Shown here: in pieces, positions 9,307 through 18,816 of the stretch
Layout of the letters: each line of letters starts with the position of its first letter
Numbering within the stretch: position 1 is the stretch's first letter
Origin: Paracoccaceae bacterium
GTDB lineage: Bacteria; Pseudomonadota; Alphaproteobacteria; Rhodobacterales; Rhodobacteraceae
DNA length: 62,626 nucleotides
Direction: 5' to 3'
Assembly: GCA_022448925.1 (NCBI GenBank)
Contig: JAKVCP010000015.1
Coordinates: forward strand, 1 to 62,626
The notes under the pieces: model-generated
Told to the model about the DNA's origin: nothing
What the model saw: only the letters and a program-made list of their open reading frames with translations
Database searches by the model: none
Made by a program: the position numbers and the translations under genes

Positions 9307-9810
9307 TTAAAGTCCCAAACCGGCGGAAATGATTGTCACCGCACGGCGGTTCTTGGAATAGCACGCCTCTTCCGAGCAGATCTCGATCGGGCGTTCCTTG
9401 CCGTAGGTCACAAATTTCAACCGCTCGCGCGGCACACCCTGCGCGATCAAATACTCCATTACCGCGTTTGCCCGGCGCGCGCCAAGAGCAAGGTTGTATT
9501 CCCGCGTGCCCTGTTCATCCGCATGCCCCTCGACCACGGCGAGGTAGTCGGCATTGCTGCGCAACCAGCTGGCCTGCGATGACAGGACGAACTTGGCATC
9601 GTCGGTCAAAACATGCTGGTCGACTGTAAAGAAGACCCGATCGCCAACCGTTTGCTGAAAATACACCGGCGACGAGGGATCTGCATCTACATCAAAATTG
9701 CCTGAGCCGATGCCATCGTTGAAGCCCCCGTTATCGAACCGATTCCCGTTGGTACAGGCCCCCGCGGTAAGCGCGGCGCATAACAGCACAACCCGTGTTA
9801 TCTGTTTCAT
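9307..9810 (-). CDS. pal: Peptidoglycan-associated lipoprotein Pal
   Basis: Pal anchors the outer membrane to peptidoglycan and binds TolB. The 167-residue product has an OmpA-like C-terminal domain with the expected peptidoglycan-binding text GHADEQGTREYNLALGARRA and YGKERPI. The start at 9810 gives the signal MKQITRVVLLCAALTAGAC. The lipobox is slightly unusual, with Ala-Gly-Ala before the cysteine instead of Leu-Ala/Ser-Gly/Ala. A longer upstream frame lacks a signal and was not used. Confidence 0.93.
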   Translation of the reverse strand: MKQITRVVLLCAALTAGACTNGNRFDNGGFNDGIGSGNFDVDADPSSPVYFQQTVGDRVFFTVDQHVLTDDAKFVLSSQASWLRSNADYLAVVEGHADEQGTREYNLALGARRANAVMEYLIAQGVPRERLKFVTYGKERPIEICSEEACYSKNRRAVTIISAGLGL

Positions 9811-9878
9811 CTGTCCATCCTGCCACTTCGTGTTCCAATACCCTATCATAGTATTCTCGTTCCCGGCACCAGCGCCCG

Positions 9879-11201
9879 CTACTGCAAAGGCCCCCAACTT
9901 GGATCTGAGCCGCCGTTGGGTGTCCGCACCCGTTTCAAATTCCGTCCTGATATATCCACGGTATAAAGCGAAGCCGATCCAGTTGCACCCTGCGTTTCAC
10001 GGGTGAACATGATCACGCGACCGTTGGGAGCCCATGTCGGCCCCTCATCCAGAAACGAGGCCGTCAGCAGACGCTCTTCGCTGCCATCCGTGCGCATCAC
10101 GCCAATGTGGAAACGACCGGCGGCCTGCTTGGTAAAGGCGATCAGGTCCCCCCGCGGCGACCAAACCGGTGTGCCATAGCGCCCCTTGCCAAAGCTGATG
10201 CGTTGCGCTGCCCCCCCTGTCGCAGGCATGATATACAACTGTTGAGAGCCAGAGCGGTCAGATTCAAAGACGATTTGATCCCCGCGTGGCGAAAAACTGG
10301 GGGCCGTGTCAATCCCCGGTCCATCCGTCAAGCGGCGCATCTGACCTGAGGCGACCTCCATCGCGTAGATGTCAGTGTTGGCGCCCCGCGTCAAAGAAAA
10401 GATCACTGTCTGGCCATCCGGTGAAAAGCGCGGCGCGAAACTCATGCTGCCATCACCGGCGCGCAGAACCCGGCTGCGTACACTGCCGACGTCCAGCACA
10501 AAAATCTGAGGAAACCCACTCTCGTAGCTGGTGTACAACACCCGGTCCCCGTTTGGCGAAAAGCGTGGTGCAAGAACAATGGCGTCACTGCCTGTCAGGA
10601 ATTGTACGTTCGCGCCGTCATAATCCATAATCGCCAAGCGCTTCTTGCGGTCATTCTTTGGGCCACTTTCGGAAACATAGACAACCCGGCTGTCAAAATA
10701 CCCTGTTTCGCCGGTGATCCGGCTATACACCGCATCGGCGACCTTGTGCGCCATGCGTCTGATGCCATCGACGTTGCCGGCAAACTGCAGACCTTTGCCC
10801 AACTCGGTGCCAGCAAAAACGTCATAGACACGGAACTTTACCACAAGTCTGCCTCCGGCTTCGGCCCGAACGGCTCCTGTGATCAGCGCTTGTGCATTGA
10901 TCGCTTTCCAATCGGCAAACTGAATCGGACTGGAAAAACTGGTGATCCGCGAAATGTGCGCGGCCTTCGGCAGCTCGCGGAACAGACCGCTGCCGGTCAG
11001 ATCCTGGGCGATAATCTGCGACAGTTCTGCCGCGAATTGTGCAGCGCCGGGGGTCTCGGCCACGAAGTCGGGAACAGCATAGGGCAAGGGCTCGACCACA
11101 CCCTCGGTGATTTCAATCCGCAACGGACCATCCTGCGCAAAGGCCGGAAGCGTTGCAATCAGGGCCAAAAGGCCACTCAGGAGCGACACAAGAACGTTCA
11201 T
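9879..11201 (-). CDS. tolB: Tol-Pal periplasmic beta-propeller protein TolB
   Basis: TolB connects the inner-membrane TolQRA motor to Pal in the periplasm. The 440-residue product has a signal peptide ending near LPAFAQ, an N-terminal domain with [12 protein letters not shown] and [14 protein letters not shown], and beta-propeller repeats such as [18 protein letters not shown] and [19 protein letters not shown]. The start at 11201 overlaps the tolA stop by one base (TGATG), which suggests coupled translation. The longer frame to 11252 would bury the signal peptide. Confidence 0.95.
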   Translation of the reverse strand: MNVLVSLLSGLLALIATLPAFAQDGPLRIEITEGVVEPLPYAVPDFVAETPGAAQFAAELSQIIAQDLTGSGLFRELPKAAHISRITSFSSPIQFADWKAINAQALITGAVRAEAGGRLVVKFRVYDVFAGTELGKGLQFAGNVDGIRRMAHKVADAVYSRITGETGYFDSRVVYVSESGPKNDRKKRLAIMDYDGANVQFLTGSDAIVLAPRFSPNGDRVLYTSYESGFPQIFVLDVGSVRSRVLRAGDGSMSFAPRFSPDGQTVIFSLTRGANTDIYAMEVASGQMRRLTDGPGIDTAPSFSPRGDQIVFESDRSGSQQLYIMPATGGAAQRISFGKGRYGTPVWSPRGDLIAFTKQAAGRFHIGVMRTDGSEERLLTASFLDEGPTWAPNGRVIMFTRETQGATGSASLYTVDISGRNLKRVRTPNGGSDPSWGPLQ

Positions 11202-12388
11202 CAGCGGAGCCTCATTTTTGAGGGATTGAAGGTCATTTCGATTTCTTTCCACTGGTCAAATTTCTCAGGCGGCAAAGGATAGCCACCTTTTTGACAGCGC
11301 AGGATCGCGCGACGTGCAGCCTGAAAGGCGGTTTCAACCGCAGCCCCCGTGCCGCCTGTGGCGCTGACAAGTCGGATCGTACTGCTGATCACCCGACCCG
11401 ACCGTTCCATATCCATGCCGACCACCACCGTCACATTTGCCGCCTGACTGCCGACGTCAACCACCCAGCAGTCCTGAACCGCCGCTCTCAATGCATCTTG
11501 TTCGCCAGCGCTCAGCGGTGGACCAAGAGGACTGTCGGTGGTGGCATCCGCGTTGCCCCCCAGGACGGCGGCCAGCGCCGCCTTGACTGCGGCTTGGGTC
11601 TCGGGTTCCCGGGCCTCTTGTTGCACGGAGTCCTCGATCGGTGTCTGCGCGTCCTCCGCGACCAGCGGGCGCGGGCGCGCACGAGGACGGAGCGATGCAA
11701 CAGGCGCCTCTTGCGCCTCGGCTTTTTCGGCCTCGGTAACGATGTCACGCGCGGCCGCTTCGGGCGCCTCTGCGTCCTGTTGCTCTTTCACATCCTCTGC
11801 GGGACCCTCGGGGTCGACAGCGGGTTGGTCCACCTCACCTAGCTCGACATCCGGATCGGGCTGAACAACCGGTTCTGGCGCCACACGCGGCGCAGGCCGT
11901 GCCTGGGGTCGGATCGAGGCAACGGGCGCCACATCAGGCTCAGGCTCAGGCAGAACCTCGGGCTCTGGCGCGACAAGAACCGGTGGGTCCTGCAGCACAA
12001 TGGGGTCTTGTGGTGGCCTGGCATCGACAAAAGGCACTGTGTCTGGCTGCGGCAGCGCCGGCACCTGCGGGCGAGGCTCTTGCTCGACCTCGGGATCGGC
12101 CGAAGGCACAGGATCGGGTTCCGGCTTGGGTTCTGCAATCGGGTCCGGATCAGCCGGAGCCTCCGCATCTTCCGGCGGCTCCGGAGCAACCGGTGCCACG
12201 GGATCATCAGGCGCGACCCGGGGCTGGGCATCCGGCACCGGTGGCTGGGCCAGGGCCAAAAACTGCTCTTCGCTCAGGATGGCCACTTCGGTGACCTCAA
12301 ACGGAGGCGGTTCGAACACGTCCCCGACCAACATCCAGCCAATCAGGCCCAGATGAGCCGCGCCCGAGATATAGTGGCCAATATGCAC
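11201..12388 (-). CDS. tolA: Tol-Pal energy-transducing protein TolA-like
   Basis: TolA spans the periplasm to transmit the proton-motive energy harvested by TolQR. The 395-residue product has a single N-terminal membrane segment (about residues 8-25), a very long middle region dominated by Pro, Glu, Asp and Ala instead of the Lys/Ala helix of enteric TolA, and a folded C-terminal domain from about 295 ([20 protein letters not shown]). Assignment rests on position between tolR and tolB and on this three-part layout, as the middle region is not conserved in sequence. Confidence 0.85.
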   Translation of the reverse strand: MHIGHYISGAAHLGLIGWMLVGDVFEPPPFEVTEVAILSEEQFLALAQPPVPDAQPRVAPDDPVAPVAPEPPEDAEAPADPDPIAEPKPEPDPVPSADPEVEQEPRPQVPALPQPDTVPFVDARPPQDPIVLQDPPVLVAPEPEVLPEPEPDVAPVASIRPQARPAPRVAPEPVVQPDPDVELGEVDQPAVDPEGPAEDVKEQQDAEAPEAAARDIVTEAEKAEAQEAPVASLRPRARPRPLVAEDAQTPIEDSVQQEAREPETQAAVKAALAAVLGGNADATTDSPLGPPLSAGEQDALRAAVQDCWVVDVGSQAANVTVVVGMDMERSGRVISSTIRLVSATGGTGAAVETAFQAARRAILRCQKGGYPLPPEKFDQWKEIEMTFNPSKMRLR

Positions 12389-12396
12389 GCGCGGCC

Positions 12397-12870
12397 TCAG
12401 CCATCCGACCCGTCAAGGGACGGACCACCGATATCCGTCACCAGCCCGATCGACGAGAACCCCCCGGCGTTCAGAGCGCCCATGACCTCGGCCACCTCGG
12501 CATAGGAGACAGCACCATCGGCGCGCAGGTAGACCCGGTCATCGCTGCGCTCTGCCGCGATGGCGCGCAAGCGGTTGATCAGGTCAGCACGCGCCACTGC
12601 GGTGGTCTGGATCATGACAGTCCCATCGGCAGCGACTGTCACGGTCAGCGGTTCTTCGTTGCCCGAAGGCAGCGCGGCTGCCGCGGTCTTGGGCAGCTCT
12701 ACCGGCACGCCAACAGTCAACAAAGGCGCGGCCACCATGAAAATGATCAGCAAAACCAACATCACGTCGACGAAGGGGGTGACATTTATCTCCGACATTG
12801 GCGCCGTGCGACGCCGTCTGCGGCGGCGTTTGCCACCGACGTCATCTTTGCGCATGACCCCCGCGCCCAT
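12397..12870 (-). CDS. tolR: Biopolymer transport protein TolR (ExbD family)
   Basis: TolR is the inner-membrane stator partner of TolQ. The 157-residue protein has an Arg-rich cytoplasmic N-terminus and one membrane segment carrying the conserved aspartate in NVTPFVDVMLVLLIIFMVAA, followed by a periplasmic ExbD domain. The start at 12870 leaves three bases after the tolQ stop. An ATG five codons later has a G-rich stretch in front of it and is an alternative. Confidence 0.94.
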   Translation of the reverse strand: MGAGVMRKDDVGGKRRRRRRRTAPMSEINVTPFVDVMLVLLIIFMVAAPLLTVGVPVELPKTAAAALPSGNEEPLTVTVAADGTVMIQTTAVARADLINRLRAIAAERSDDRVYLRADGAVSYAEVAEVMGALNAGGFSSIGLVTDIGGPSLDGSDG

Positions 12871-12873
12871 GGT

Positions 12874-13569
12874 TCAGGCGTCCAACTGACGGCTGAGGAT
12901 CGTCGAAAATTCATCCGCAAAGGCCTCATAGCCCGAGATGATGCGATCGCTGTCTGCCGAAAGCTTGTTGTAAAAGATCACGGCCGGGATCGCCGCCAAA
13001 AGGCCCAATCCCGTGGCCAGCAGCGCCTCGGCAATGCCCGGAGCAACAACGGCCAGATTGGTGTTTTGTTGTTCGGCAATCTCGATAAACGCGTTCATGA
13101 TGCCCCAGACCGTGCCGAACAGACCGACAAACGGCGCGGTGGATCCAACGGTAGCAAGCACCGGCAGGCCCCGCTGCAGATCCTCGGCCTCGCGGGCGAT
13201 TGCAACATCCATGCTGCGATCAAACCGGGCCTGCGCTCCTGCGATCAACCCGCCATCCTCCCGATGCGAGCGGCGCCACTCCAACATGCCTGCAGCGAAT
13301 ATCTTTTGACTGCGCCCGCTGGGTTCTACCCCGATTTCGTCAAACAGCTCATCCAAAGGTTCGCCCGACCAAAAGGCCTGATCAAAACGCCGCGCCTCAC
13401 GGCGGGCACCGCCGAACGAGACATATTTCTGCACGATGATCGACCATGACCAGAACGAGGCGAGGATCAGCATGACCATCACCATCTTGACCATCAAGGT
13501 CGAGCGCATGAACAGCCCCCACATGGAAAAGTCGATTTCCTGTGCGATCGATAGTGCTTCTGTTTCCAT
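12874..13569 (-). CDS. tolQ: Proton channel subunit TolQ (MotA/TolQ/ExbB family)
   Basis: TolQ forms the proton channel that energises TolA during outer-membrane invagination. The 231-residue protein has three membrane segments (about 15-38, 130-155 and 170-195), with the conserved ATVGSTAPFVGLFGTVWGIM in the second. The start METEALSIAQ at 13569 gives the typical family length; a frame start six codons upstream seems less likely. It heads tolQRAB-pal-cpoB, with ybgC just upstream. Confidence 0.95.
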   Translation of the reverse strand: METEALSIAQEIDFSMWGLFMRSTLMVKMVMVMLILASFWSWSIIVQKYVSFGGARREARRFDQAFWSGEPLDELFDEIGVEPSGRSQKIFAAGMLEWRRSHREDGGLIAGAQARFDRSMDVAIAREAEDLQRGLPVLATVGSTAPFVGLFGTVWGIMNAFIEIAEQQNTNLAVVAPGIAEALLATGLGLLAAIPAVIFYNKLSADSDRIISGYEAFADEFSTILSRQLDA

Positions 13570-13684
13570 GGCCTGCTCTTTTCCCATGTCAGCCCGACTT
13601 ACGGGTCTTGTTGGGGCCGTTTTACCTCATTCCATCTGGCATGGCCAATGAATTGGCGGCGAATTCGGTCAATTGCGCTGTAAT

Positions 13685-14083
13685 TCAGGCGGTCAAGGCA
13701 CGAATTTGCGCGGGAAGACGCGCAGGGCTGCCATTTGACGCAATGCAGGCAACGGTGACATTGGCCTGAAACAGCACCTTTTCGCCGCGCTGAACCTTTT
13801 GCGACATGACCAGACGCACACCCGAAACGCTTTGAACTGTCGTCACCACGTCCAGCACATCATCGTAATAGGCGGGTGCCAGATAGTCTGCCTCGATCCG
13901 ACGAACCACAAAAACCATGCCCGTGTCGTTCAGAAGCGCGCGTTGATCAAGGCCAAGACTGCGGACCCAGTCGCTGCGAGCGCGCTCGATGAACTTGAGA
14001 TAATTCGCGTGGTAGACGATCCCGCCCATATCGGTGTCTTCATAATAGACCCGAACCGACAGATGATGGGGGGACTCAGGCAT
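13685..14083 (-). CDS. ybgC: Acyl-CoA thioesterase YbgC (tol-pal associated)
   Basis: YbgC is a hot-dog-fold thioesterase usually encoded at the head of tol-pal operons. The 132-residue product shows the family signature YYEDTDMGGIVYHANYLKF near residues 13-31, including the catalytic Asp, and SDWVRSLG. The start at 14083 overlaps the upstream gene's end by eight bases, and the longer frame has no family support. About 115 bases separate it from tolQ. Confidence 0.9.
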   Translation of the reverse strand: MPESPHHLSVRVYYEDTDMGGIVYHANYLKFIERARSDWVRSLGLDQRALLNDTGMVFVVRRIEADYLAPAYYDDVLDVVTTVQSVSGVRLVMSQKVQRGEKVLFQANVTVACIASNGSPARLPAQIRALTA

Positions 14084-14714
14084 CCGTTCCACGCGCCAGT
14101 CGAGCAGCAAGACGCAGGGCGTGACTGGCATCCTGCGACGCGCCCGGCATCACCGGATCATAGGCGGCACGCAGGATTGCCCCGATTTCTGGGCGCAAGA
14201 TCACCTTGCCGCCGTCGAGTTTGGCCAGAGGCGAGGTCTGCGCAAAGGCGTTTTCGGACCACAGCAGCATCAGCTGCACCACCTGAGACAGCATCAGATC
14301 TTCGGCGGGCACGCTGGCCAAGGGACCAGCCATGCGCAAAAAGACAAAACAAGCTTGAAAGGCACCGGCCTTGTCAAAGCGGAACGCCCTGTACTGACTG
14401 GCATTTCCTGCCTTGAGCCGCACCACAAGCGCGGCCAGGTCAGGGATCAGCCGATCAAGATCAGGAACATCGGTCAACTCCTCCCACTCACGGAAGAAGA
14501 AGACCATGACATTGCTGCCAAGCTCCGGATCGGTTTCCGCCATCTTGTGGCCAGCCAAAGCACATACCACTTCGAACGCGCCCTTCAGTGTTTGCAGGGT
14601 CTCGTCCTGCACACCGAATACGATCGGCGCAAGCGGGCGCCCCCAGCGCGCGAAGTGGTAGGCGCCATCAGGCCGAGTGAAATACGCGGCCACATCGTCA
14701 TGAGATATCGTCAT
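14076..14714 (-). CDS. Conserved hypothetical protein upstream of ybgC
   Basis: I do not recognise the family. The 212-residue product has no signal peptide or membrane segment and is mixed alpha/beta in composition, with GSNVMVFFFREWEELTDVPD and YRAFRFDKAGAFQACFVFL as its most distinctive parts. It overlaps ybgC by eight bases and follows the secreted protein gene by two bases, so it is probably cotranscribed with the tol operon genes. A cytoplasmic role is all that can be inferred. Confidence 0.75.
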   Translation of the reverse strand: MTISHDDVAAYFTRPDGAYHFARWGRPLAPIVFGVQDETLQTLKGAFEVVCALAGHKMAETDPELGSNVMVFFFREWEELTDVPDLDRLIPDLAALVVRLKAGNASQYRAFRFDKAGAFQACFVFLRMAGPLASVPAEDLMLSQVVQLMLLWSENAFAQTSPLAKLDGGKVILRPEIGAILRAAYDPVMPGASQDASHALRLAARLARGTDA

Positions 14715-14716
14715 GG

Positions 14717-15517
14717 CTAGGGCAGTTCCCCCATTTCCAACGCCAGTGCAAGAGCCTGTGGAAGATCTTCGCCGTCCGGCTTGATCACATCAATGCCATC
14801 CTCGGCCAGCAATGCAAACACCGCGCCATCTGTCACACGCAGGCCAATCATCACCCAACGCCAGGCGCAATCGGTGCTGTGACACGCCCCTGCAATCAGA
14901 AATTCACCCTCGCGGTAGATCGGCTCACCCTGATGTGCCAACAGCTCGGCATGACGCAGTTCTTCGGGCCGCAGGCTGGTCGCCAGATGCGCGCGCGCCT
15001 CGGCGTCCGCCAGCATGCGGGTCAGGTATCCGCCTTCCCACTGTTCCAGCCGCTTGGGTCGAGCAACCGCAACAGGTGCCGCGGCACGCTCTATCGCCGT
15101 CTGCGCCATGGTCGCGCCTGTCCAGGCCCAAATCGAGACGACCTCTTCCGGGGCGCGACCCGAAAACACCACCGTGCCGAGCGATGGGATGACCTGAACA
15201 AGATCCTCACATTGGGCAAATTGCGTAGGTCGATCAGCCGCCGGGGCCAGTTCGCGCAAAGCACCTGTGGCCTTGTTGACCACCTGATAGCTGAATGCAC
15301 AGTCTGTTGCGCCGCTGTCACCCTGAATCAGCACACCTGCCTCGCCCAGATCGAACATGCGGATCTTTGCCTCTTGGTACAAAGTGTCGGTGTCCAGCAT
15401 AAGAGCGCCGGGCTCAACGACCAGGGTCCCTGCAGGGATTTCCATTTTTGTCATGTTCATCCCCGCGGAAGCAGCGCCTGCTGCCAGAAACGTCAAAGCG
15501 GCCAAAATATGTTTCAT
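14717..15517 (-). CDS. Secreted hypothetical protein
   Basis: The 266-residue product begins MKHILAALTFLAAGAASAG, a clear signal peptide, so it is exported. The start at 15517 is fixed by AGGAGG eight bases upstream; the longer frame runs into unrelated sequence. The rest has three cysteines in the C-terminal half (AGACHSTDCAWRWVMIG) and no motif I can name. It precedes the hypothetical gene and ybgC in the same direction and may belong to the same transcript. Confidence 0.75.
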   Translation of the reverse strand: MKHILAALTFLAAGAASAGMNMTKMEIPAGTLVVEPGALMLDTDTLYQEAKIRMFDLGEAGVLIQGDSGATDCAFSYQVVNKATGALRELAPAADRPTQFAQCEDLVQVIPSLGTVVFSGRAPEEVVSIWAWTGATMAQTAIERAAAPVAVARPKRLEQWEGGYLTRMLADAEARAHLATSLRPEELRHAELLAHQGEPIYREGEFLIAGACHSTDCAWRWVMIGLRVTDGAVFALLAEDGIDVIKPDGEDLPQALALALEMGELP

Positions 15518-15578
15518 CAATACCTCCTGTGAATATCCTACAGGGGTCGCACTCTCACAGGTATTTTTCAAGTCACGC

Positions 15579-16601
15579 CTAGCCGAACAGATCGCTTTGC
15601 CCCGATGCCTTTGGCGCTGGCAAGCCGAGATGGGTCCACCCTTTTTGCGCCAACATACGGCCACGCGGGGTGCGCTGGATCAACCCCTGCTGCAACAGAT
15701 AGGGTTCGATCACTTCCTCCAGCGCATCGCGGCTTTCACTGAGCGCTGCCGACAGCGTATCGATCCCGACAGGACCGCCCGCGTAGTTTTCCGCAATCAG
15801 TCCCAGATAGCGTCGGTCGGCACCATCAAGGCCCAGCACATCAACCCCAAGCCGGGTCAAGGCGGCATCAGCAAGGTCGCGTGTCACGACGCCATCCCCC
15901 TCGACCACGGCAAAATCAACCACGCGGCGCAACAATCGGCCCGCAATGCGCGGCGTGCCCCGCGCGCGGCGCGCAATTTCACGGCTTCCGGCCTCATCGG
16001 CGCGCACGCCCAGCTTGGTCGCATTGCGGCTGACGATCAGGTTCAGTTCATCAACCGTGTAAAACTGCAGACGCGTCGGAATTCCAAAGCGATCGCGCAA
16101 CGGCGTGGTCAACAATCCAAGCCGCGTGGTCGCGCCGACCAGCGTAAAGGGTTGCAGTTCTATGCGCACCGTCCGTGCCGCGGGGCCTTCGCCGATCACG
16201 AGATCCAGCTCGTAGTCCTCCATCGCCGGATACAGCACCTCTTCGACCGCCGGATTCAAACGGTGTATTTCATCGATGAAAAGCACATCACGCGCCTCAA
16301 GATTTGTGAGGATTGCCGCTAGATCACCGGCCTTGGCCAGCACCGGGCCCGATGTCATGCGAAAGCCCACCCCCAGTTCGCGTGCCATGATCTGTGCCAG
16401 CGTTGTCTTGCCCAACCCGGGCGGGCCATGAAACAGCGTGTGGTCCATCGCCTCTCTGCGTTGGCGGGCGGATTGGATAAAAACACGCAGGTTGGCGCGG
16501 GCTTCGGCTTGCCCGACAAAATCGTCCAGCATCTGCGGTCGCAGAGCGCGGTCACGGTCTTCGGGCTGAAGGTCAGGGCGCAACGTCGGATCAGATTCCA
16601 T
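15579..16601 (-). CDS. ruvB: Holliday junction branch migration ATPase RuvB
   Basis: RuvB is the hexameric motor that drives branch migration of Holliday junctions with RuvA. The 340-residue product has Walker [12 protein letters not shown] near residue 59, Walker [10 protein letters not shown], and the winged-helix C-terminal part with [18 protein letters not shown]. It follows ruvA by three bases. Confidence 0.97.
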   Translation of the reverse strand: MESDPTLRPDLQPEDRDRALRPQMLDDFVGQAEARANLRVFIQSARQRREAMDHTLFHGPPGLGKTTLAQIMARELGVGFRMTSGPVLAKAGDLAAILTNLEARDVLFIDEIHRLNPAVEEVLYPAMEDYELDLVIGEGPAARTVRIELQPFTLVGATTRLGLLTTPLRDRFGIPTRLQFYTVDELNLIVSRNATKLGVRADEAGSREIARRARGTPRIAGRLLRRVVDFAVVEGDGVVTRDLADAALTRLGVDVLGLDGADRRYLGLIAENYAGGPVGIDTLSAALSESRDALEEVIEPYLLQQGLIQRTPRGRMLAQKGWTHLGLPAPKASGQSDLFG

Positions 16602-16604
16602 CGC

Positions 16605-17276
16605 CTACCCCTTGGGTGCAAGCAGCTTGAGCGCCGACCGGATCAGCGCAGCGGTGTCGGCCTCTGGCATATCCCCAGCCGCCTGAGCGACTGCGCTGGC
16701 GGCCTCTGCGGGTGCATATCCAAGATTGCCAAGCGCCGAAAGCGCCTCGGCCTGGGCAGAGCCGTTCGTGGCAGCAGAAGGCAGAACAGCGAGGCTCTGC
16801 TCACGCGGCTCAGCCTCGGCCGGCGCCTCTTGCGGACCCGGTGACGCCGTCTGGCCGACACCCATCGCCATCACAGTTGGCACCTTGTCCTTGAGTTCAT
16901 TGACCACCCGCTGTGCCGTTTTCGGGCCAACACCCTTGGCCACCTTGATTGCGGACCAGTCCCCAAGCGCAATTGCCCGGCTAACGGCGTCTGGACCCAA
17001 AGCCCCAAGGATCGCCAAGGACGCCTTGGCCCCGATCCCCTGAACAGACATCAAAAGCCGGTGCCACTCTTTTTCTACCAGTGTCGGAAAACCAAACAAC
17101 TGCAGAAGATCCTCACGCACCAAAAGATCGGTAAACAGCGCCGTTGCTTCACCCGGCGGGGGTAAGGCCGCCAGCGTGCGATCCGAACAATAAACCACGT
17201 AGCCCACACCACGCACATCTATCAGCACGTGATCGCTTGCCTTGTACTCGACCCGCCCTGCAACCCGTCCAATCAT
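16605..17276 (-). CDS. ruvA: Holliday junction DNA-binding protein RuvA
   Basis: RuvA binds four-way junctions as a tetramer and loads RuvB. The 223-residue protein has the N-terminal OB fold ([11 protein letters not shown]), helix-hairpin-helix motifs ([13 protein letters not shown] and [14 protein letters not shown]), a long Ala/Pro/Glu-rich linker, and the C-terminal domain that contacts RuvB. Its ATG overlaps the ruvC stop (ATGA). Confidence 0.97.
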   Translation of the reverse strand: MIGRVAGRVEYKASDHVLIDVRGVGYVVYCSDRTLAALPPPGEATALFTDLLVREDLLQLFGFPTLVEKEWHRLLMSVQGIGAKASLAILGALGPDAVSRAIALGDWSAIKVAKGVGPKTAQRVVNELKDKVPTVMAMGVGQTASPGPQEAPAEAEPREQSLAVLPSAATNGSAQAEALSALGNLGYAPAEAASAVAQAAGDMPEADTAALIRSALKLLAPKG

Positions 17277-17767
17277 GCGCGTGCTTTCCGTTGTGTCACA
17301 GACTGCCGGGCAAAGAAGCTGTGGCAGATCGCAATGGCGAGGGCATCGGCGGCATCCGGGCCTGCAATCTCACAGCCCGGCAGTTGCAATCGAACCATAT
17401 GATCAATCTGTCTTTTGTCGGCGTGCCCGACTCCGACCACCGTCTTTTTGACTGCGTTTGGCGCATACTCGCCAATCGACAAACCGAACTGCGCGGGAAC
17501 CAAAAGAGCGACCGCCCGCGCCTGCCCCAATTTCAGCGTCGCAACCGCGTCCTTGTTCACGAAAGTCTGCTCAACCGCCGCCGTATCCGGCTGGTAGCGC
17601 TGGACGACATCCGTCAACTGCTCGTGCAACGACAGAAGACGCGCTGCCAGCTCTCCAGGGCTGGAGGTGCAGACCCCATTGGCCACATGCCTCAGTCGCG
17701 TGCCATCTGATTCCAATACGCCCCATCCAAGATTGCGCAAACCGGGGTCGATCCCGAGAACCCGCAT
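17273..17767 (-). CDS. ruvC: Holliday junction resolvase RuvC
   Basis: RuvC cuts Holliday junctions as a dimer. The 164-residue product has the catalytic acidic residues of the family: Asp7 in [10 protein letters not shown], Glu in [12 protein letters not shown], and the Asp pair in [14 protein letters not shown]. The start at 17767 agrees with the family N-terminus; a longer frame to 17794 is not needed. It leads ruvC-ruvA-ruvB. Confidence 0.96.
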   Translation of the reverse strand: MRVLGIDPGLRNLGWGVLESDGTRLRHVANGVCTSSPGELAARLLSLHEQLTDVVQRYQPDTAAVEQTFVNKDAVATLKLGQARAVALLVPAQFGLSIGEYAPNAVKKTVVGVGHADKRQIDHMVRLQLPGCEIAGPDAADALAIAICHSFFARQSVTQRKARA

Positions 17768-18081
17768 AACTGCCCGCCCGTGATTGTTTTCCATGCACTA
17801 GCACGAAACGCGAACACGCGCCAAGAGCAAAGCCGCAGAGGTCGGAAACCGACATGCGTTTTCAATTCGCGACAAATTTGGGCGTATGCGGTTCTGTACA
17901 GATAGCAGCCGATCGGCACTTTAGATTTTTACGGTTTGTTTTCAGAGTATTATAAAATTTTTCAGCCATGCACAAAAATCATACGTCCCATGCAATTTTA
18001 GGTCCTTGTCGTGATGATATCGCGGGTCTAAATGCCGATCACGAAACACGCTGACCATGAATCTAACAGAGGAACACAGAT
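17768..18081. other. Divergent intergenic region ruvC / DUF1127
   Basis: No gene is seen. The right half is unusually AT-rich for this genome and holds the promoter candidate listed at 18006-18034. The minus-strand promoter of ruvCAB presumably lies near 17768-17850 but is not obvious. Confidence 0.5.
18006..18034 (+). promoter_or_regulatory. Candidate sigma-70 type promoter of the DUF1127 gene
   Basis: TTGTCG and TAAATG are separated by 17 bases and end about 47 bases before the ATG at 18082. The fit to consensus is moderate. Confidence 0.35.
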
Positions 18082-18291
18082 ATGGCTGCTTTTGACACCA
18101 CCCGCCCGCAGTATGCTGCAACTGATTTTGTTGGCCGTATCGGTCAGGTTTTCGCAACGGCTATTGGTGCTTTTTCGGCATGGAACGATGCACGCGCAAC
18201 CCGTAACTCGCTGTCCAAGCTGACCGATCGCGAACTTGACGATATTGGCTTGGTACGTGGCGACATCGACGCCGTTGCCAACGCCCGCTAA
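18082..18291 (+). CDS. DUF1127 (YjiS-like) small protein
   Basis: The 69-residue product ends in the DUF1127 signature: Leu-Ser-Lys-Leu-Thr-Asp-Arg-Glu-Leu-Asp-Asp-Ile-Gly-Leu. Small DUF1127 proteins are abundant in alphaproteobacteria, and some act in RNA turnover or phosphate and stress physiology; the role of this one is not known. GAGG lies nine bases before the ATG. It has its own candidate promoter and terminator, so it appears monocistronic and is likely well expressed. Confidence 0.9.
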   Translation: MAAFDTTRPQYAATDFVGRIGQVFATAIGAFSAWNDARATRNSLSKLTDRELDDIGLVRGDIDAVANAR

Positions 18292-18318
18292 GTACGCATC
18301 AGCCCCAACACAATGACA

Positions 18319-18350
18319 AAGCCGCGCCCTGAAAAGAGCGCGGCTTCCTC
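18319..18350 (+). terminator. Rho-independent terminator after DUF1127
   Basis: A nine-base-pair stem (AAGCCGCGC / GCGCGGCTT) with a ten-base loop is followed by CCTCTTTATT. It lies 28 bases after the DUF1127 stop and may also serve the convergent minus-strand gene. Confidence 0.8.
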
Positions 18351-18370
18351 TTTATTCAGATCCGCAAACC

Positions 18371-18733
18371 TCAGGCGCGAACGCGCGTGATCGTATCCGA
18401 AATCAACTGCGTGACCGGATCAACCGACATCAGGACACTCCCGATTCGTTCGACCGCAGTGCCTTGTGACAGATCATTCAGATGCCCTGCATAAATCTCG
18501 GCACCCAGATCAGACAGCACAACGCCTTTGAACGCCAGCAAGCCGATCACAAGACAAGCGACCCATCGCAGTGATTTCCCCGCAGCGCGGATCCTCACTG
18601 GCTGATGTTCAATCAGGCCATTCTTGTTGATTTTGGTGACATATCCCCGAGCCAACCGGGCATGATTTTTACGGACCGCGTTTGCACGCCGGTCAAAATC
18701 CTTCAGCGCGTCTTCCACTGAAACCTCCGACAC
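18371..18733 (-). CDS. Conserved hypothetical single-pass membrane protein
   Basis: The 120-residue product has a charged N-terminal half, one hydrophobic segment at about residues 57-74 (WVACLVIGLLAFKGVVL), and a C-terminal part ending SDTITRVRA. No family is recognised. It is convergent with the DUF1127 gene, and AT-rich sequence upstream (18734-18800) probably carries its promoter. A membrane location is inferred from hydrophobicity only. Confidence 0.7.
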   Translation of the reverse strand: MSEVSVEDALKDFDRRANAVRKNHARLARGYVTKINKNGLIEHQPVRIRAAGKSLRWVACLVIGLLAFKGVVLSDLGAEIYAGHLNDLSQGTAVERIGSVLMSVDPVTQLISDTITRVRA

Positions 18734-18816
18734 TCATTACCAAACTATACACACACATTTATATGCATACGTATCAAATTTGACGAAATTGAGACGGAGG
18801 CCTCGGAACCCAATCC

